Assembly: GCA_012862575.1 (NCBI GenBank)
Contig: BLSF01000071.1
Coordinates: 62,001-126,000 of the forward strand
Direction of reading: 5' to 3'
Source: Parietichytrium sp. I65-24A
Taxonomy: Eukaryota > Sar > Bigyra > Thraustochytrida > Thraustochytriidae
DNA length: 64,000 nt
Shown here in pieces: positions 1 to 9,403 of the stretch; the first letter of the stretch is position 1; each line of letters starts with the position of its first letter. A program made the position numbers and the translations under genes. Below the pieces are notes generated by a model. The model did no database searches. It saw only the letters and a list, made by a program, of their open reading frames with translations, and was not told the DNA's origin.

Positions 1-439
1 CTACACAACATAATGCCTTTCTTCGCCATCACTAAATCATTTCGTTCGGCATTGCACTGTTTAGTTTTCAAAAAATTTGATTGGAGCATGGCATTTTGAG
101 CTTCGACCCCCCAAAAATCCGTTTCCAAAATGTGAGTTCCTCGCTTCTCTGGTGCAAGAAACTTGAAAGAATGGAATTATGGCAAAAGAGCATTTTTAAT
201 TTTTCAGCCATACAATTATTGTAAAAAAAATTGGGAGAACAAAGACGAGACAGATGTTCAACATTGCGGGTTTCTCTTTTTGTGTAACAATTAAGGAAGA
301 AGTAAAGAAGGGAAATGGTTGATCAATACATGCGCCGACGGGACAAATGCACGCCAGCAACGAACACGTGACAGTTTAAAACAGGAGATAGAAAACATCC
401 TCATCAAGAAAGAGGAGCTTGAACACTAGTTCCATGAGC
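1..439. other. 3' flank of the LPMO-like gene, no gene seen
   Basis: This AT-rich stretch lies downstream of the minus-strand gene ending at 440 and runs to the window edge. I see no conserved coding sequence, tRNA or repeat array in it. It probably holds the 3' untranslated region and terminator of the LPMO-like gene. Confidence 0.5.
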
Positions 440-1819
440 TCACACATCGAGGGAGTCCAAAGAGTCTCGGTCACCGGCTTGGTACCCGCTGCTGTAGGCA
501 GATGCTGGTGGAGGCGGAGGGCTCTGCGCGCGGGAGAAAGGGTTGGCTTGGTAACCACTGCCCAGCTGAGAACCGCGATCGTAAAACCCTTGCGGGGATG
601 CGGGGGCGCCATACCTTGAGCCTTGCATTTGGGGAGACGATGGCATCGGTAGATTTGGAGGCGGCTGGAGCAAAACCTTTGGCTTGTTTCCGCCACGAGG
701 AGACGCCGGACCTCCCATACCCATATTTATGTGTGGCTGCTGTGCTTGTTGCTGTTGTTCCTGCTGCATTATCATCCCCGGGTAGTCATTTCGAACAACA
801 TAGTCATTCTTGGTCGCAGTCGAGACGCTCGCTCCATCGGAGGACCTCGAGAACATCTTTTGGAACCAACCTTTTTTGTTTGCTGTAACGGGGCCAGACA
901 CGACAGATCTCATAGTTGGGTCCTGCATTGAAGACCTGGCATAAAAGAAAGCCCCTACAACGAGTAGCCCGGCCGCAACACCTCCAGCAATAGGTCCGAC
1001 TAGCGAGTGCTCCTCCTCCACCGTTGGAGTGATGACGACGTCCGCACAGTTCCAGATGCCGCTGGGGTATTCGCCCGGATAGTCTCCGGCCTGGTAGTAC
1101 ATCTGCAGCACGGTGTAGTTACTGAACACCTTTTGTGGCAGCTTGTACCTCATCACGTACTTGGATGCGCCGTTCGGCCCATCGGTGTTAGGGTGGGGCA
1201 GGACCCAGCGGTTTTTGTTGTTCTCCTCCTCGGAGCAGTTGCCCCCGGAGTTGCAACAGCTGCCGAAAGGAGCCACAGGGTTGCTCGAGATGGCATTGCA
1301 GCGCGACCTCGTGTGGTTAGAGCTCACCGTGCCGGAGCCCACCATGTCCGCGGGGCTGGAGAGCCCCTCGCGCATCTTGTCTCTGTACTGGCTGCTTGTG
1401 AAGTCCTCATCGAATTCCAGCACGTACTCGTTCAGGCAATCCTGTGTAGTTACTGCGCTCGAGTCGGACTTGGAGCACAGCCTGAACTCTAGCCATCCGT
1501 ACTTGTGCTCCCCTTCCGGGACGATCACCTCCAGGTCGATGGTCTGCCCCTGCGAGTACACCGCCTGGCTCTCGAAAGGTGACCACGGCCCACCTTCCAA
1601 CAGAGACGCCACGTACACTTTCTCCACAATGCCGCCGCAAACCCCGTGGCCATCCGCGTGCTCAACTTCCCGGCCACCTCCGTCAAATTGCCCCATCTGC
1701 AGCGGGGACAGATAAGCGCCGTCCAGGACCACATTGCGGGCCTTGGGCACGTTCAAGTACGCGCTTTCGCACGCGCATATCGCGCTCGCCCAAACGCCCA
1801 GCGCCGCCTTGCCCACCAT
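440..1819 (-). CDS. LPMO-like (AA15/chitin-binding type-4 fold) single-pass membrane protein
   Basis: The protein has 459 residues from the ATG at 1817-1819; the frame is open further upstream but has no earlier ATG that would add a domain. A short hydrophobic leader (AALGVWASAICA) is followed by SAYLNVPKARN. An extracellular domain then carries hallmarks of the AA15/LPMO_10 fold: YSQGQTI, HKYGWLEFRLC, CLNEYVL, VLQMYYQAGDYPG and a terminal WNCADVVI. A single membrane helix (around LVGPIAGGVAAGLLVVGAFF) leads to a cytoplasmic tail rich in Gln, Pro, Ser and Gly. In active LPMOs the mature chain starts with a copper-binding His in a motif like HGYLxxPxxR. Here that place reads SAYLNVP, so the first histidine is absent, although the second (in EHKYG) is present. 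Oxidative polysaccharide cleavage is therefore doubtful. A glycan-binding surface protein is more likely, which is inference. Several Asn-x-Ser/Thr sites suggest glycosylation. Confidence 0.75.
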   Translation of the reverse strand: MVGKAALGVWASAICACESAYLNVPKARNVVLDGAYLSPLQMGQFDGGGREVEHADGHGVCGGIVEKVYVASLLEGGPWSPFESQAVYSQGQTIDLEVIVPEGEHKYGWLEFRLCSKSDSSAVTTQDCLNEYVLEFDEDFTSSQYRDKMREGLSSPADMVGSGTVSSNHTRSRCNAISSNPVAPFGSCCNSGGNCSEEENNKNRWVLPHPNTDGPNGASKYVMRYKLPQKVFSNYTVLQMYYQAGDYPGEYPSGIWNCADVVITPTVEEEHSLVGPIAGGVAAGLLVVGAFFYARSSMQDPTMRSVVSGPVTANKKGWFQKMFSRSSDGASVSTATKNDYVVRNDYPGMIMQQEQQQQAQQPHINMGMGGPASPRGGNKPKVLLQPPPNLPMPSSPQMQGSRYGAPASPQGFYDRGSQLGSGYQANPFSRAQSPPPPPASAYSSGYQAGDRDSLDSLDV

Positions 1820-2089
1820 CTTCGCTCCTCGCTCTGTGGACTTTTGCTCTTCACTATGTCTGACACTATGCACCACCTGTGTCTGCCGCAGCCCGCAGAC
1901 AACCAAGCGCCAAACTCCAAGCCCCGAGCCCCACCCTGCGGCGTGCAGCCAGACAAGACACAAGACAAAAGACAAAAGACAAAAGACCCAAGACACAAGA
2001 GTCAACAAGCACGCGCTATGAGCCACGAGCCACGAGCTATATGAGACAGCCGCGGCGGACGAGGCGTTGAAGCGACGAGCGCGTCTCGA

Positions 2090-2215
2090 GAGCGACAGAG
2101 AGACAGAGAGAGACAGAGAGAGACAGAGTGAGTGAGTGAGTGAAGTGAGTGATGGACTGAATGAATGAACTCAAAGACAGAGAGAGACAGAGACAGAGAC
2201 TCGGAGAGGGAGAAT
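2090..2215. repeat. GAGACAGA / GTGA microsatellite
   Basis: Tandem GAGACAGAGA units pass into GTGA units and back to GAGACAGA. The tract lies about 270 bp upstream of the LPMO-like start codon and is pyrimidine-rich on that gene's coding strand. Confidence 0.85.
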
Positions 2216-2746
2216 GCAACTGCCGTTCTACCTTTCGCGTACAGCGCTGTTATCCAACCCGTAGCGAGAGCGATGTGTGAGTTACGCGTGTGTGCTGGCC
2301 GTCGGTGGGAGGCAGCTAGCTAGCCAGCTACCAGTGAGAGTTGGTCACGAGAACGCGAGAAGGTGACCCAAAGCTCCCTCTCGGTCGTGTGTACTAGTAT
2401 AAGACTTGCTTTTGCTTCTCGGTCAGGCGCAGATATCGCAGATCGTCACACGACTGGGAGCTCTCACGACTCTCCCACGACTGACAGGTGAAAAGGTGAG
2501 AAAGTGAATCACGAGCTGCTCTCAACAACAGCAACCAAAACAACAAGGAGATGAACCTGTCGCTTTCAAATGTAATGATTGACCGATTGATCCTGATTCA
2601 AGATCCACATCTCGCGCACTTTGGCTGGATGTTTGGACTAACAGTAAATGAACTTAACGCTCGTGCTCGCATCTCTCTACAACTCTGCTATCATGCGCTA
2701 CTGCTCCTGCTACTGCAGAGTGGGTCTGCGCACAAGGTTGTTGCTA

Positions 2747-2871
2747 TTCTGTTGCTGTTGTAGTTGTTGTTGTTGTTGTTGTTGTTGTTGTGCACAACTA
2801 CGATTTTCTTTCTTAGTCTTCTCTCCACTCTCCACTCTCCACTCTCACACAAACACAATCAAACACACAAA

Positions 2872-2908
<37 letters not shown>

Positions 2909-2925
2909 CCTCTCCCTCTCTCTGT
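2747..2925. repeat. TTG and CT microsatellites
   Basis: A TTG trinucleotide array ends near 2790, and a long CT dinucleotide array runs from about 2875 to 2925. Open frames through them encode only Cys-rich or Ser-Leu runs and are not genes. Confidence 0.85.
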
Positions 2926-4386
2926 GTGTAGTCGCAGGGTTACTTTTGCTGCTACCCCCCTTCTCCAGCTCGCAGTGTAAAGCATTATCCATTCGACTAG
3001 TTGCGAGAGAATGAACTTACAATGTTAGACTACTTGATAGCCATGGTTTAGTATTCTGCTCGGGCGTGTGCACATGAGAATGGGAAAACTAGTGGGCAAT
3101 GTATAGGGTAATTAATAAGAGTTGTGCATCATAGTACTAATAGTACTAGCCTCGCGGGGATAGGACGTCTCTTAGTAATTTATATAAGGCAATAGTGGTT
3201 GCAAAGGACAGAGCTACGTTATATCACAGTAGGACGGACATAGTGGGGAAAAGCTTCTAATGAAGTCATAGTTAAGAGTGGAAAGGTGAATTTGGTAGAT
3301 TGAGAGTAATACTAGAAATAAAAATAGATAAGTCGTTTAGGATGCGGTCGGGATGAGTGTGTGTACTGTAATATATTAAGCTACTATGTGTGTGCGCTAT
3401 TTGCGCCTATTCCAGCAAGGTCTTCTATTGAGTGTCTAAGTCTCTTATTTGATTATTATGGCAGTTTCATTTCCTCTTTCTTTTCCAGTCACGGTTATCG
3501 TCTACTTAGTTTGAAACTTGTGCAAGACGAAGGCACTTTTTCAGAATCACAACAATCATAAACAATTAATTCATTATCCAAGAATTCAGGAATTCAGGGT
3601 TTCTTCCAGCTTTGCCTTTCTTTCGTGATACTCACACTCCGTCGAAGCTTCACTTGTTCACGGCGTCGATGCTCAATGGTACCGTTTGGATATTTTTATG
3701 TTTTTTCTCACGAAGAAGGTGAAAACTGTTGAAACCAAGCGAGCAGCTTCGTTGCTTTGATGTCTCGTTCTCTCCTGACCGTGACTACTACTTCATCACC
3801 TTGGACCAAAAGGAATGAACTGCTGATGAAGCTAGGTTTCGAACGGTCGCAGCTCACGAAAGCGGCCCATCGTCTTTCTTGAATGCAGGATCTTTATTCT
3901 GCCCCAAGTTGGACAGGTCTCGTTTGAAGCAAGCTGGGAACACCAGCGGTCAAGTGCATTTGCTGCACACTGGTCTGTGGTTTTATTGTATGTCTACAAT
4001 CAGCTGGAACCGAATTCCTTGTAGTTTACACCATTGCATTGCCTCGAGTCGAAAGGGCCGAAAAGACTATCCAAATTCCACTGACTCATCTCGGATGACC
4101 TGGGCCAGGTAAATGGGAAAGACTTGTCGATCAAAGTCAGTACATGTTGTTGCGCGTGCTTTAAGAATTTGTAATTATTTTACAGGGTACGGAGTGGATG
4201 AAAGAGACGCGGGAGCAGGACACATTGCGCCAGGGCGAAACGATGAAGCACCCGGCGCCAAGCAGTTAGAGTGAATGACAGGCAGACAAAAAACACACAC
4301 ATAAATATTCACTCCCACTGCACGCAAAAACAGCAACTGCTCGTCGAACGCGTTCCCGGGGAAGCAGAAAAACAAAGACAAATGGA

Positions 4387-7300
4387 TTACGCCACCGAAT
4401 CGTCATCGTCGTCATCGTGGTGAGAGACCACCGTCGAAAGGATTGCAGTTGTGGACTTTGGCTGTGCAAGGTACGTGGTGTACCAAGCCTTGCTGTTGAT
4501 AGGAGGGTTGAATGAGTCCGAATGGTCAACGGCGCTGGTATCGATGGTCCAAATGTTTGCTGCGAGCAAAATGCGAGGAAGGGCCAAAGAACCATTAATG
4601 ATGCTGGTGCCCAAGGCGGTGCCCACACACTGAGCCATGAACGCGGTTTGCGGATCCGCAGTTTCGGTTAGCAGAACAACCACACCGGAGAACAAGAGGG
4701 TGTTGTAGGCAGAGAACACGATGAACTTGTGCTCCACAAAGGTGGACGGGACCCCTCTTGCCCAGAAGACGTAGGCACAAGCAATGAGGATCAAGACAGC
4801 CTTGTAGGCAAGTGTGAGAAGCCGCCAGATGTCGTAATCCGACACGCATTGCCGAGGTGTGAGAGAAGATGTCCACGTCAGACTCGTGCCCTCCAGCTCC
4901 ACTGCGTAGGACACCGAGTCCATGTCAGCAGGGTGCGGACGAAAGATTGGGACGCACACCCATATCAGGAGAATGATGAGGTCAATAGAAATCAACCCGA
5001 GAGCACCGAGAAGAATCTCGCGGTCTTTGAGTATGATTTTGCGGAGCTTTTGGACCATGCTGAATAGTTTGAAAATGCGGTAGATTTTTCCAACAAGCAT
5101 TGCAAATACCACGTCAAAGCCGATGTTGAAGGCCAAGACGCGAGCAATACAGCTAGCCTCTGTGGGCTCTTCGAGAAAAAGGATGTTTGAGCCACACAGA
5201 AGCATTCCTCCAATTGCCATGAACACGACTATCTTCGGCTGCGTGAGTCTGACTGCGCGATTCTTCCGGTAGAAGATGAGCAAAAGGGCGACCAAAAAGT
5301 TGAAGCCGATGCCGAGACAAGTGAAGATAAACCCAACAAGTGCGGTGTGGGACTGACGTGGGATGTATTCACAGACCGGTGGGTTAATCGCGTGAGGTAG
5401 TGTGTCGAGCGCGAGATACTTTGAAGCAGAGTTTAGTTCCCATCCGCACTCCTCGCTGCGATTGAAGGTGACATCATACACTGCGCTGACCGGGTCGCAT
5501 GTGGCGGATTCCACAGCATAGAGGCTCTCAGAGCAGATCGGCAGGTAAGGCGATTGCACGAATACGCCCTGTCCATGGTCGCAAGCGCCGCCAAAGGATA
5601 ACCCATATACCTGTCCCCAGAGACTTGTGGACTGTTTTGAAACGATTTCGATTCCGTCAAGAAAATAATCGTTGACGTCCACTTCGCCGTCCCTAGCGTC
5701 TGCCGTGATCAGCTCGTCGTCGATGATCGCGCCATCCACAAAGAGTTCGCTCTTGAGAGGGGTGGGATCCACAACTTCGTAGTCGTAGTAGCTTCGGCCC
5801 CCGACAGAGCAGTATATGAGCGAAAGATCTTCGTTACGCTTTGCGACGAGACGCTTGCGCATTTTTTCCTCCGTGAAGATCTTTTCTTCTCCGGAGCGGA
5901 TCTCCTTGCGCTTATCCAAGATATACTGCTGCTCATCACCAGTGAGTTTTGGGCTGAATAGCAAGTCGATGTCCACACCGCCTTGAGAAAGGCCATAAAA
6001 CAGCTGGGTGTTTGCCTGCCAGTTCTGGTTCTGGACCTGCAGCACAAAATCAGCCATCATTGGAAGCCACTCGATGCGCTCTGAGGTCAAGATTGAGTCG
6101 CCATATGTTTGCCTGAGGTCGAAATTGTAGCCAAAGGAATATCCGCCATTGTCCCGCATGTAGGCTTGCGGCGTCAGCGAGTCTGTGTTTTGGAAGAGGA
6201 CCATGCAGCCATGCTCTTGGTGCAACAGGGCTGCAGCGTCGTGTTCTGTGCTCGGGTCGTAAAAGCTCTCGGTGAAGACCATCTTGATAGTGCAGTTTTC
6301 GTAAGTTTCCCTGCACCCGATCGCAAAAGCATTCACCTGCTCAACGACTGAGTTCGGGTCGGGTCCGATGAATCCCACACATTTCGCCTGGGTCCGTTTC
6401 TGAACGAATCCAGCTGCAAGCCCTGCGAGGTAGCGCGTTTCATAGGTGCGGCCATATGCGCGGCTAAAGGTATCAGTCATCCGGCTCTTGGAAGTTCCCA
6501 TTCCTGCGAAGCGAACATCGGCGCAATCCTCGTGATTCGAGGCAGTCTTGCTCACAGAGGAGAAGATGCTGCTTGTGGGCATGATCATGTCATACCCCTC
6601 GCGACACCAGGCCAAAAGCTGTGGAAGAAGCTCTTCTGTGAGGTCGGTCATGTCATCAGTCTCCAGGATGGTGGAGGTGTCAATACCGCCTCCGAAGGCG
6701 TCCTGCAACTCGAGGCGTGCCATGTTGGTCTGCTTGGACCATTCGTCGTCTTCGAGGGAGCGAAAAACGTATGCGATGCGGAGTGCGTCTTTGTATGCAA
6801 AAGTAGCGCTGATGGGCGCAGAAAAGAATTCACCGCTCTGCATAGAGACTGAGATCGCCACGGTCACCTTGCATGAGCTGACCTTCCCTGGACACCAATC
6901 ATCGCTGACTTTAACGGTTGGGGTGGAAGCCTGAATGAAGAGGCCATCATCAGTGACAACCACCGCCCCAGTGGTGTCAGCCTGCCAGCCAAGTTCAGCA
7001 TTCGAGTATCGAAGGACGATGTCCTCTTCACGGCCGAGAAAGAGGTTGTCGGCGGAGAAAAAGACGACCTCCTTGCCGACAACGTTGAGCTCCGGATCGG
7101 TTTCTGCAGTGTTTGGGTATCTTGCTGTCCAAGTACCGAGAGCCTTGTGAAAGGTCTGAAGCGAGACCGCCTCCTGGTACGCGTAAATGCCTTTTGGGAG
7201 GGACAGCTCGCAGAGCACTGCCGAACTGTTATTCTCAATTCGTACACCGTACAGTCTGTCCGCAGCTAATGTGTTCGCAGGGATGAAGATGGCGGGCTCT

Positions 7301-7515
7301 TCGGTCAGCAGCCCAACCTCTGTCGCCACATTTGTGGTCGTATCGACCACGAAAGCCACGAGCCCAGTCTCCAACCCAGTTGCTTCCAGTTTCACGGTGG
7401 CATTCGCCTGCAAGTATACGCTCGCTGGAGTCACATCCGCGATGTAGCACCCGCTGCTCAGCTGCACAGCGGCCGTGGCCGCAAGCAGCGACAGCCAGGT
7501 TTTAACAAGGCCCAT
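4387..7515 (-). CDS. Class C (GABA-B-like) GPCR with a BMP-type periplasmic-binding ligand domain
   Basis: The protein has 1042 residues from the ATG at 7513-7515, which opens a clear signal peptide (MGLVKTWLSLLAATAAVQL). Residues 20-240 form an unassigned beta-rich region. Residues about 244-540 match the BMP/PnrA family of bacterial lipoprotein-type substrate-binding proteins, with the typical features RYLAGLAAGF, VGFIGPDP, NAFAIG, QNTDS and FGYNFD in order. A Cys-rich linker leads to seven membrane helices at about 723-990, with the class C pattern of TM1 FIFTCLGIGFNFLVALLLIF and TM3 FNIGFDVVFAMLVGKIYRIF. The tail ends in a His-Asp run. This domain order is known from the Dictyostelium Grl receptors. 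It should sense a small ligand, perhaps a nucleoside or other purine as BMP proteins do in bacteria; that ligand is inference. A GRK-like kinase lies 12.6 kb away. Confidence 0.9.
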   Translation of the reverse strand: MGLVKTWLSLLAATAAVQLSSGCYIADVTPASVYLQANATVKLEATGLETGLVAFVVDTTTNVATEVGLLTEEPAIFIPANTLAADRLYGVRIENNSSAVLCELSLPKGIYAYQEAVSLQTFHKALGTWTARYPNTAETDPELNVVGKEVVFFSADNLFLGREEDIVLRYSNAELGWQADTTGAVVVTDDGLFIQASTPTVKVSDDWCPGKVSSCKVTVAISVSMQSGEFFSAPISATFAYKDALRIAYVFRSLEDDEWSKQTNMARLELQDAFGGGIDTSTILETDDMTDLTEELLPQLLAWCREGYDMIMPTSSIFSSVSKTASNHEDCADVRFAGMGTSKSRMTDTFSRAYGRTYETRYLAGLAAGFVQKRTQAKCVGFIGPDPNSVVEQVNAFAIGCRETYENCTIKMVFTESFYDPSTEHDAAALLHQEHGCMVLFQNTDSLTPQAYMRDNGGYSFGYNFDLRQTYGDSILTSERIEWLPMMADFVLQVQNQNWQANTQLFYGLSQGGVDIDLLFSPKLTGDEQQYILDKRKEIRSGEEKIFTEEKMRKRLVAKRNEDLSLIYCSVGGRSYYDYEVVDPTPLKSELFVDGAIIDDELITADARDGEVDVNDYFLDGIEIVSKQSTSLWGQVYGLSFGGACDHGQGVFVQSPYLPICSESLYAVESATCDPVSAVYDVTFNRSEECGWELNSASKYLALDTLPHAINPPVCEYIPRQSHTALVGFIFTCLGIGFNFLVALLLIFYRKNRAVRLTQPKIVVFMAIGGMLLCGSNILFLEEPTEASCIARVLAFNIGFDVVFAMLVGKIYRIFKLFSMVQKLRKIILKDREILLGALGLISIDLIILLIWVCVPIFRPHPADMDSVSYAVELEGTSLTWTSSLTPRQCVSDYDIWRLLTLAYKAVLILIACAYVFWARGVPSTFVEHKFIVFSAYNTLLFSGVVVLLTETADPQTAFMAQCVGTALGTSIINGSLALPRILLAANIWTIDTSAVDHSDSFNPPINSKAWYTTYLAQPKSTTAILSTVVSHHDDDDDDSVA

Positions 7516-8592
7516 TTTCGATGAAGTGTGGGCGTGTTCCGTGCACGCTCCAGTCTGCTTTGCACCTTTGGCGTTCTGTCTCTTTGACCAACCAAGTTCA
7601 ACTGCCACTTTTGGCTTTGGCCGAGCGAGTACAAAAACGGAATCTACGATTTCCACCAACCTTTTACGACTCGCAGCCGCTTGCTTGCTCCTCTCCAAGC
7701 GGGGTCCTCACTGACAGTACCAGCACTTTCGCCTTTGGCAGTCAATGAGACTCTACCCAAGTGAAAAGTATGATTGTGGGAGGGATGGGAGAGAGACACG
7801 AGGTATTTGAGGTGCTTTCCAGCAATTTGGGAGAGATGGCGCTGCACCGCAACACAAATGGTCGACCAACTCGTAGACTGGAGAATGAGGGACTGACTGA
7901 CATGAGAGGTGGATGTGAATGAATGTGAACGTGAACTTGAATGTGAGAGCTGAGACGGAGACAGATGCGACAGACACCGTGCGCCCTCTGTACGTTTGTT
8001 CACTTGCAAGTCCCACTGCTACTCGAGTAGCAGCTATCCTCCGCACGCGCCTAGTCACGCCGACTTCCGAATGTTCTTAAGTCTCGTGAGGTGTTTAGTT
8101 TTCTGTCAGCTTTTCATCAATCGAAAGTGTTGGCTGCCATCGTGACTCTGACGACTGTAACTACACTCACACTCTCTCACTTGTCATCGATCCATTGATT
8201 TATTCCATCGATTCCATCGACTCGATGAAGGCGGCTCCCGTTTCGAACAAAAGTCTTTTCCACTGTTAATCGCCAAACAATCCTCTTTCGCCACACATAG
8301 ATTACATCCAATTTGAGAGTAAGTGAAGCCTATGCAATAACTACAGATAAGCTTACAGGGACCCTTGTCATGAACGAGACCGCAGTGCACTCTGTGTCTA
8401 TCAATCAATGGATCAAAGAATCAATGAATTCATCGATCCATCGCTAAGTCGGATTGACTGTGAAAAGGTAATTCGCTGTTGACAATTGCAGCTGGATAGC
8501 CAGCTCATAGGGGCAGAAGTAGTCTCACAGGAACTTTGGTATAAAGAAAAGAAAAAGAAATAATGGCCTTCCGAAGACAATTTGCCGGAAAG

Positions 8593-8630
8593 ACACAGAG
8601 AGAGAGAGAGAGAGACAGAGAGAGAGAGAG
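8593..8630. repeat. GA microsatellite
   Basis: An almost pure GA array interrupted by GACA, in the divergent spacer between the receptor and CBM9-like genes. Confidence 0.85.
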
Positions 8631-9264
8631 TAAACCAACCATAGCCAAGTCTAAGCTCGTCATGGTAGTACTCCGACTTCAGCCGAATCTAGGCACTCGT
8701 ACCCATAACCATAGGCAGCACGTAGGCCATGAGCGGCGATACTATTCATCTAACCAATTTAATAGTGCACACCCTTTGCACGCATAGTAGAGAGAGTAGT
8801 AGTAGGAGTCCTGACATTGCTGTTGGGAGTAGAGTGAGTGGATGTTATGGTTAAGCATGACCGAGGGCTACTGCTCCACCCTTGAGTTGAAAATTGCAAG
8901 AAGTCACTCATTCGAGGAAGTGCTTTGGTTTCTTTGACGATTCAGTCAATTGAAATCATCAATTGACGAAAAGAAAGTTTGACGTTATCATCCGCGTGTA
9001 TTGTGAACAAAAGTATCACAATTCATTCGTTTTCTATTACATGTTCTCGACATCGAGTGAACAACATAGCGCAAGGCTTTTATGTAAAATTAGTCAGGAC
9101 CCTGATTTTCGAAAGGACGGAATTCGGAAAGTACGACTTACCTGAGCCGCAAGTAAGCGTACTGACCGTGAGGAAAGTAGCTGGTCCTTCAGTCGGAACA
9201 GACTCGGACACGTGAGTGTGCGCCTTGTGTGCGCCCTCCCAGTCTATCAGAATCAGAATTCAGA

Positions 9265-9403
9265 TTTTCCTGTCAATCTATCTATCTAATCTCTATCTAT
9301 CTATGTCGATGCCTCACATTTGCATCGACAAAGCAGAAACAAATCATTCAAAACATTCAGAATTCTGAATTCAGAACATTCAGAACTCAGAACTCAGACT
9401 TCT
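9265..9403. repeat. ATCT tetranucleotide and ATTCAGAA-type repeats
   Basis: ATCT units are followed after about 40 bp by degenerate ATTCAGAA/AACTCAG units. Similar AATTCAGA words recur at about 46705-46730 and 53125-53150, so this may be a dispersed low-complexity family. Confidence 0.7.

Larger units (their letters stand above)
1820..4386. other. Intergenic region between two minus-strand genes, with simple repeats
   Basis: This holds the 5' flank of the LPMO-like gene and the 3' flank of the class C receptor gene. Repeat tracts make up part of it: AAAAGAC-type repeats at 1951-2000, GAGACAGA at about 2090-2215, TTG at about 2747-2790 and CT at about 2875-2925. A CTAGCTAG palindrome lies at 2316-2323 and a near-copy of GTACTAGTAC at 2391-2400. 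The short open frames here are low-complexity or start without ATG, so I call no gene. Confidence 0.6.

Noticed and set aside
3826-3850. Possible tRNA B box (GGTTTCGAAC-like)
   Set aside because: No matching A box, acceptor stem or clover-leaf could be found around it. Other TTCGA words in spacers failed the same test.
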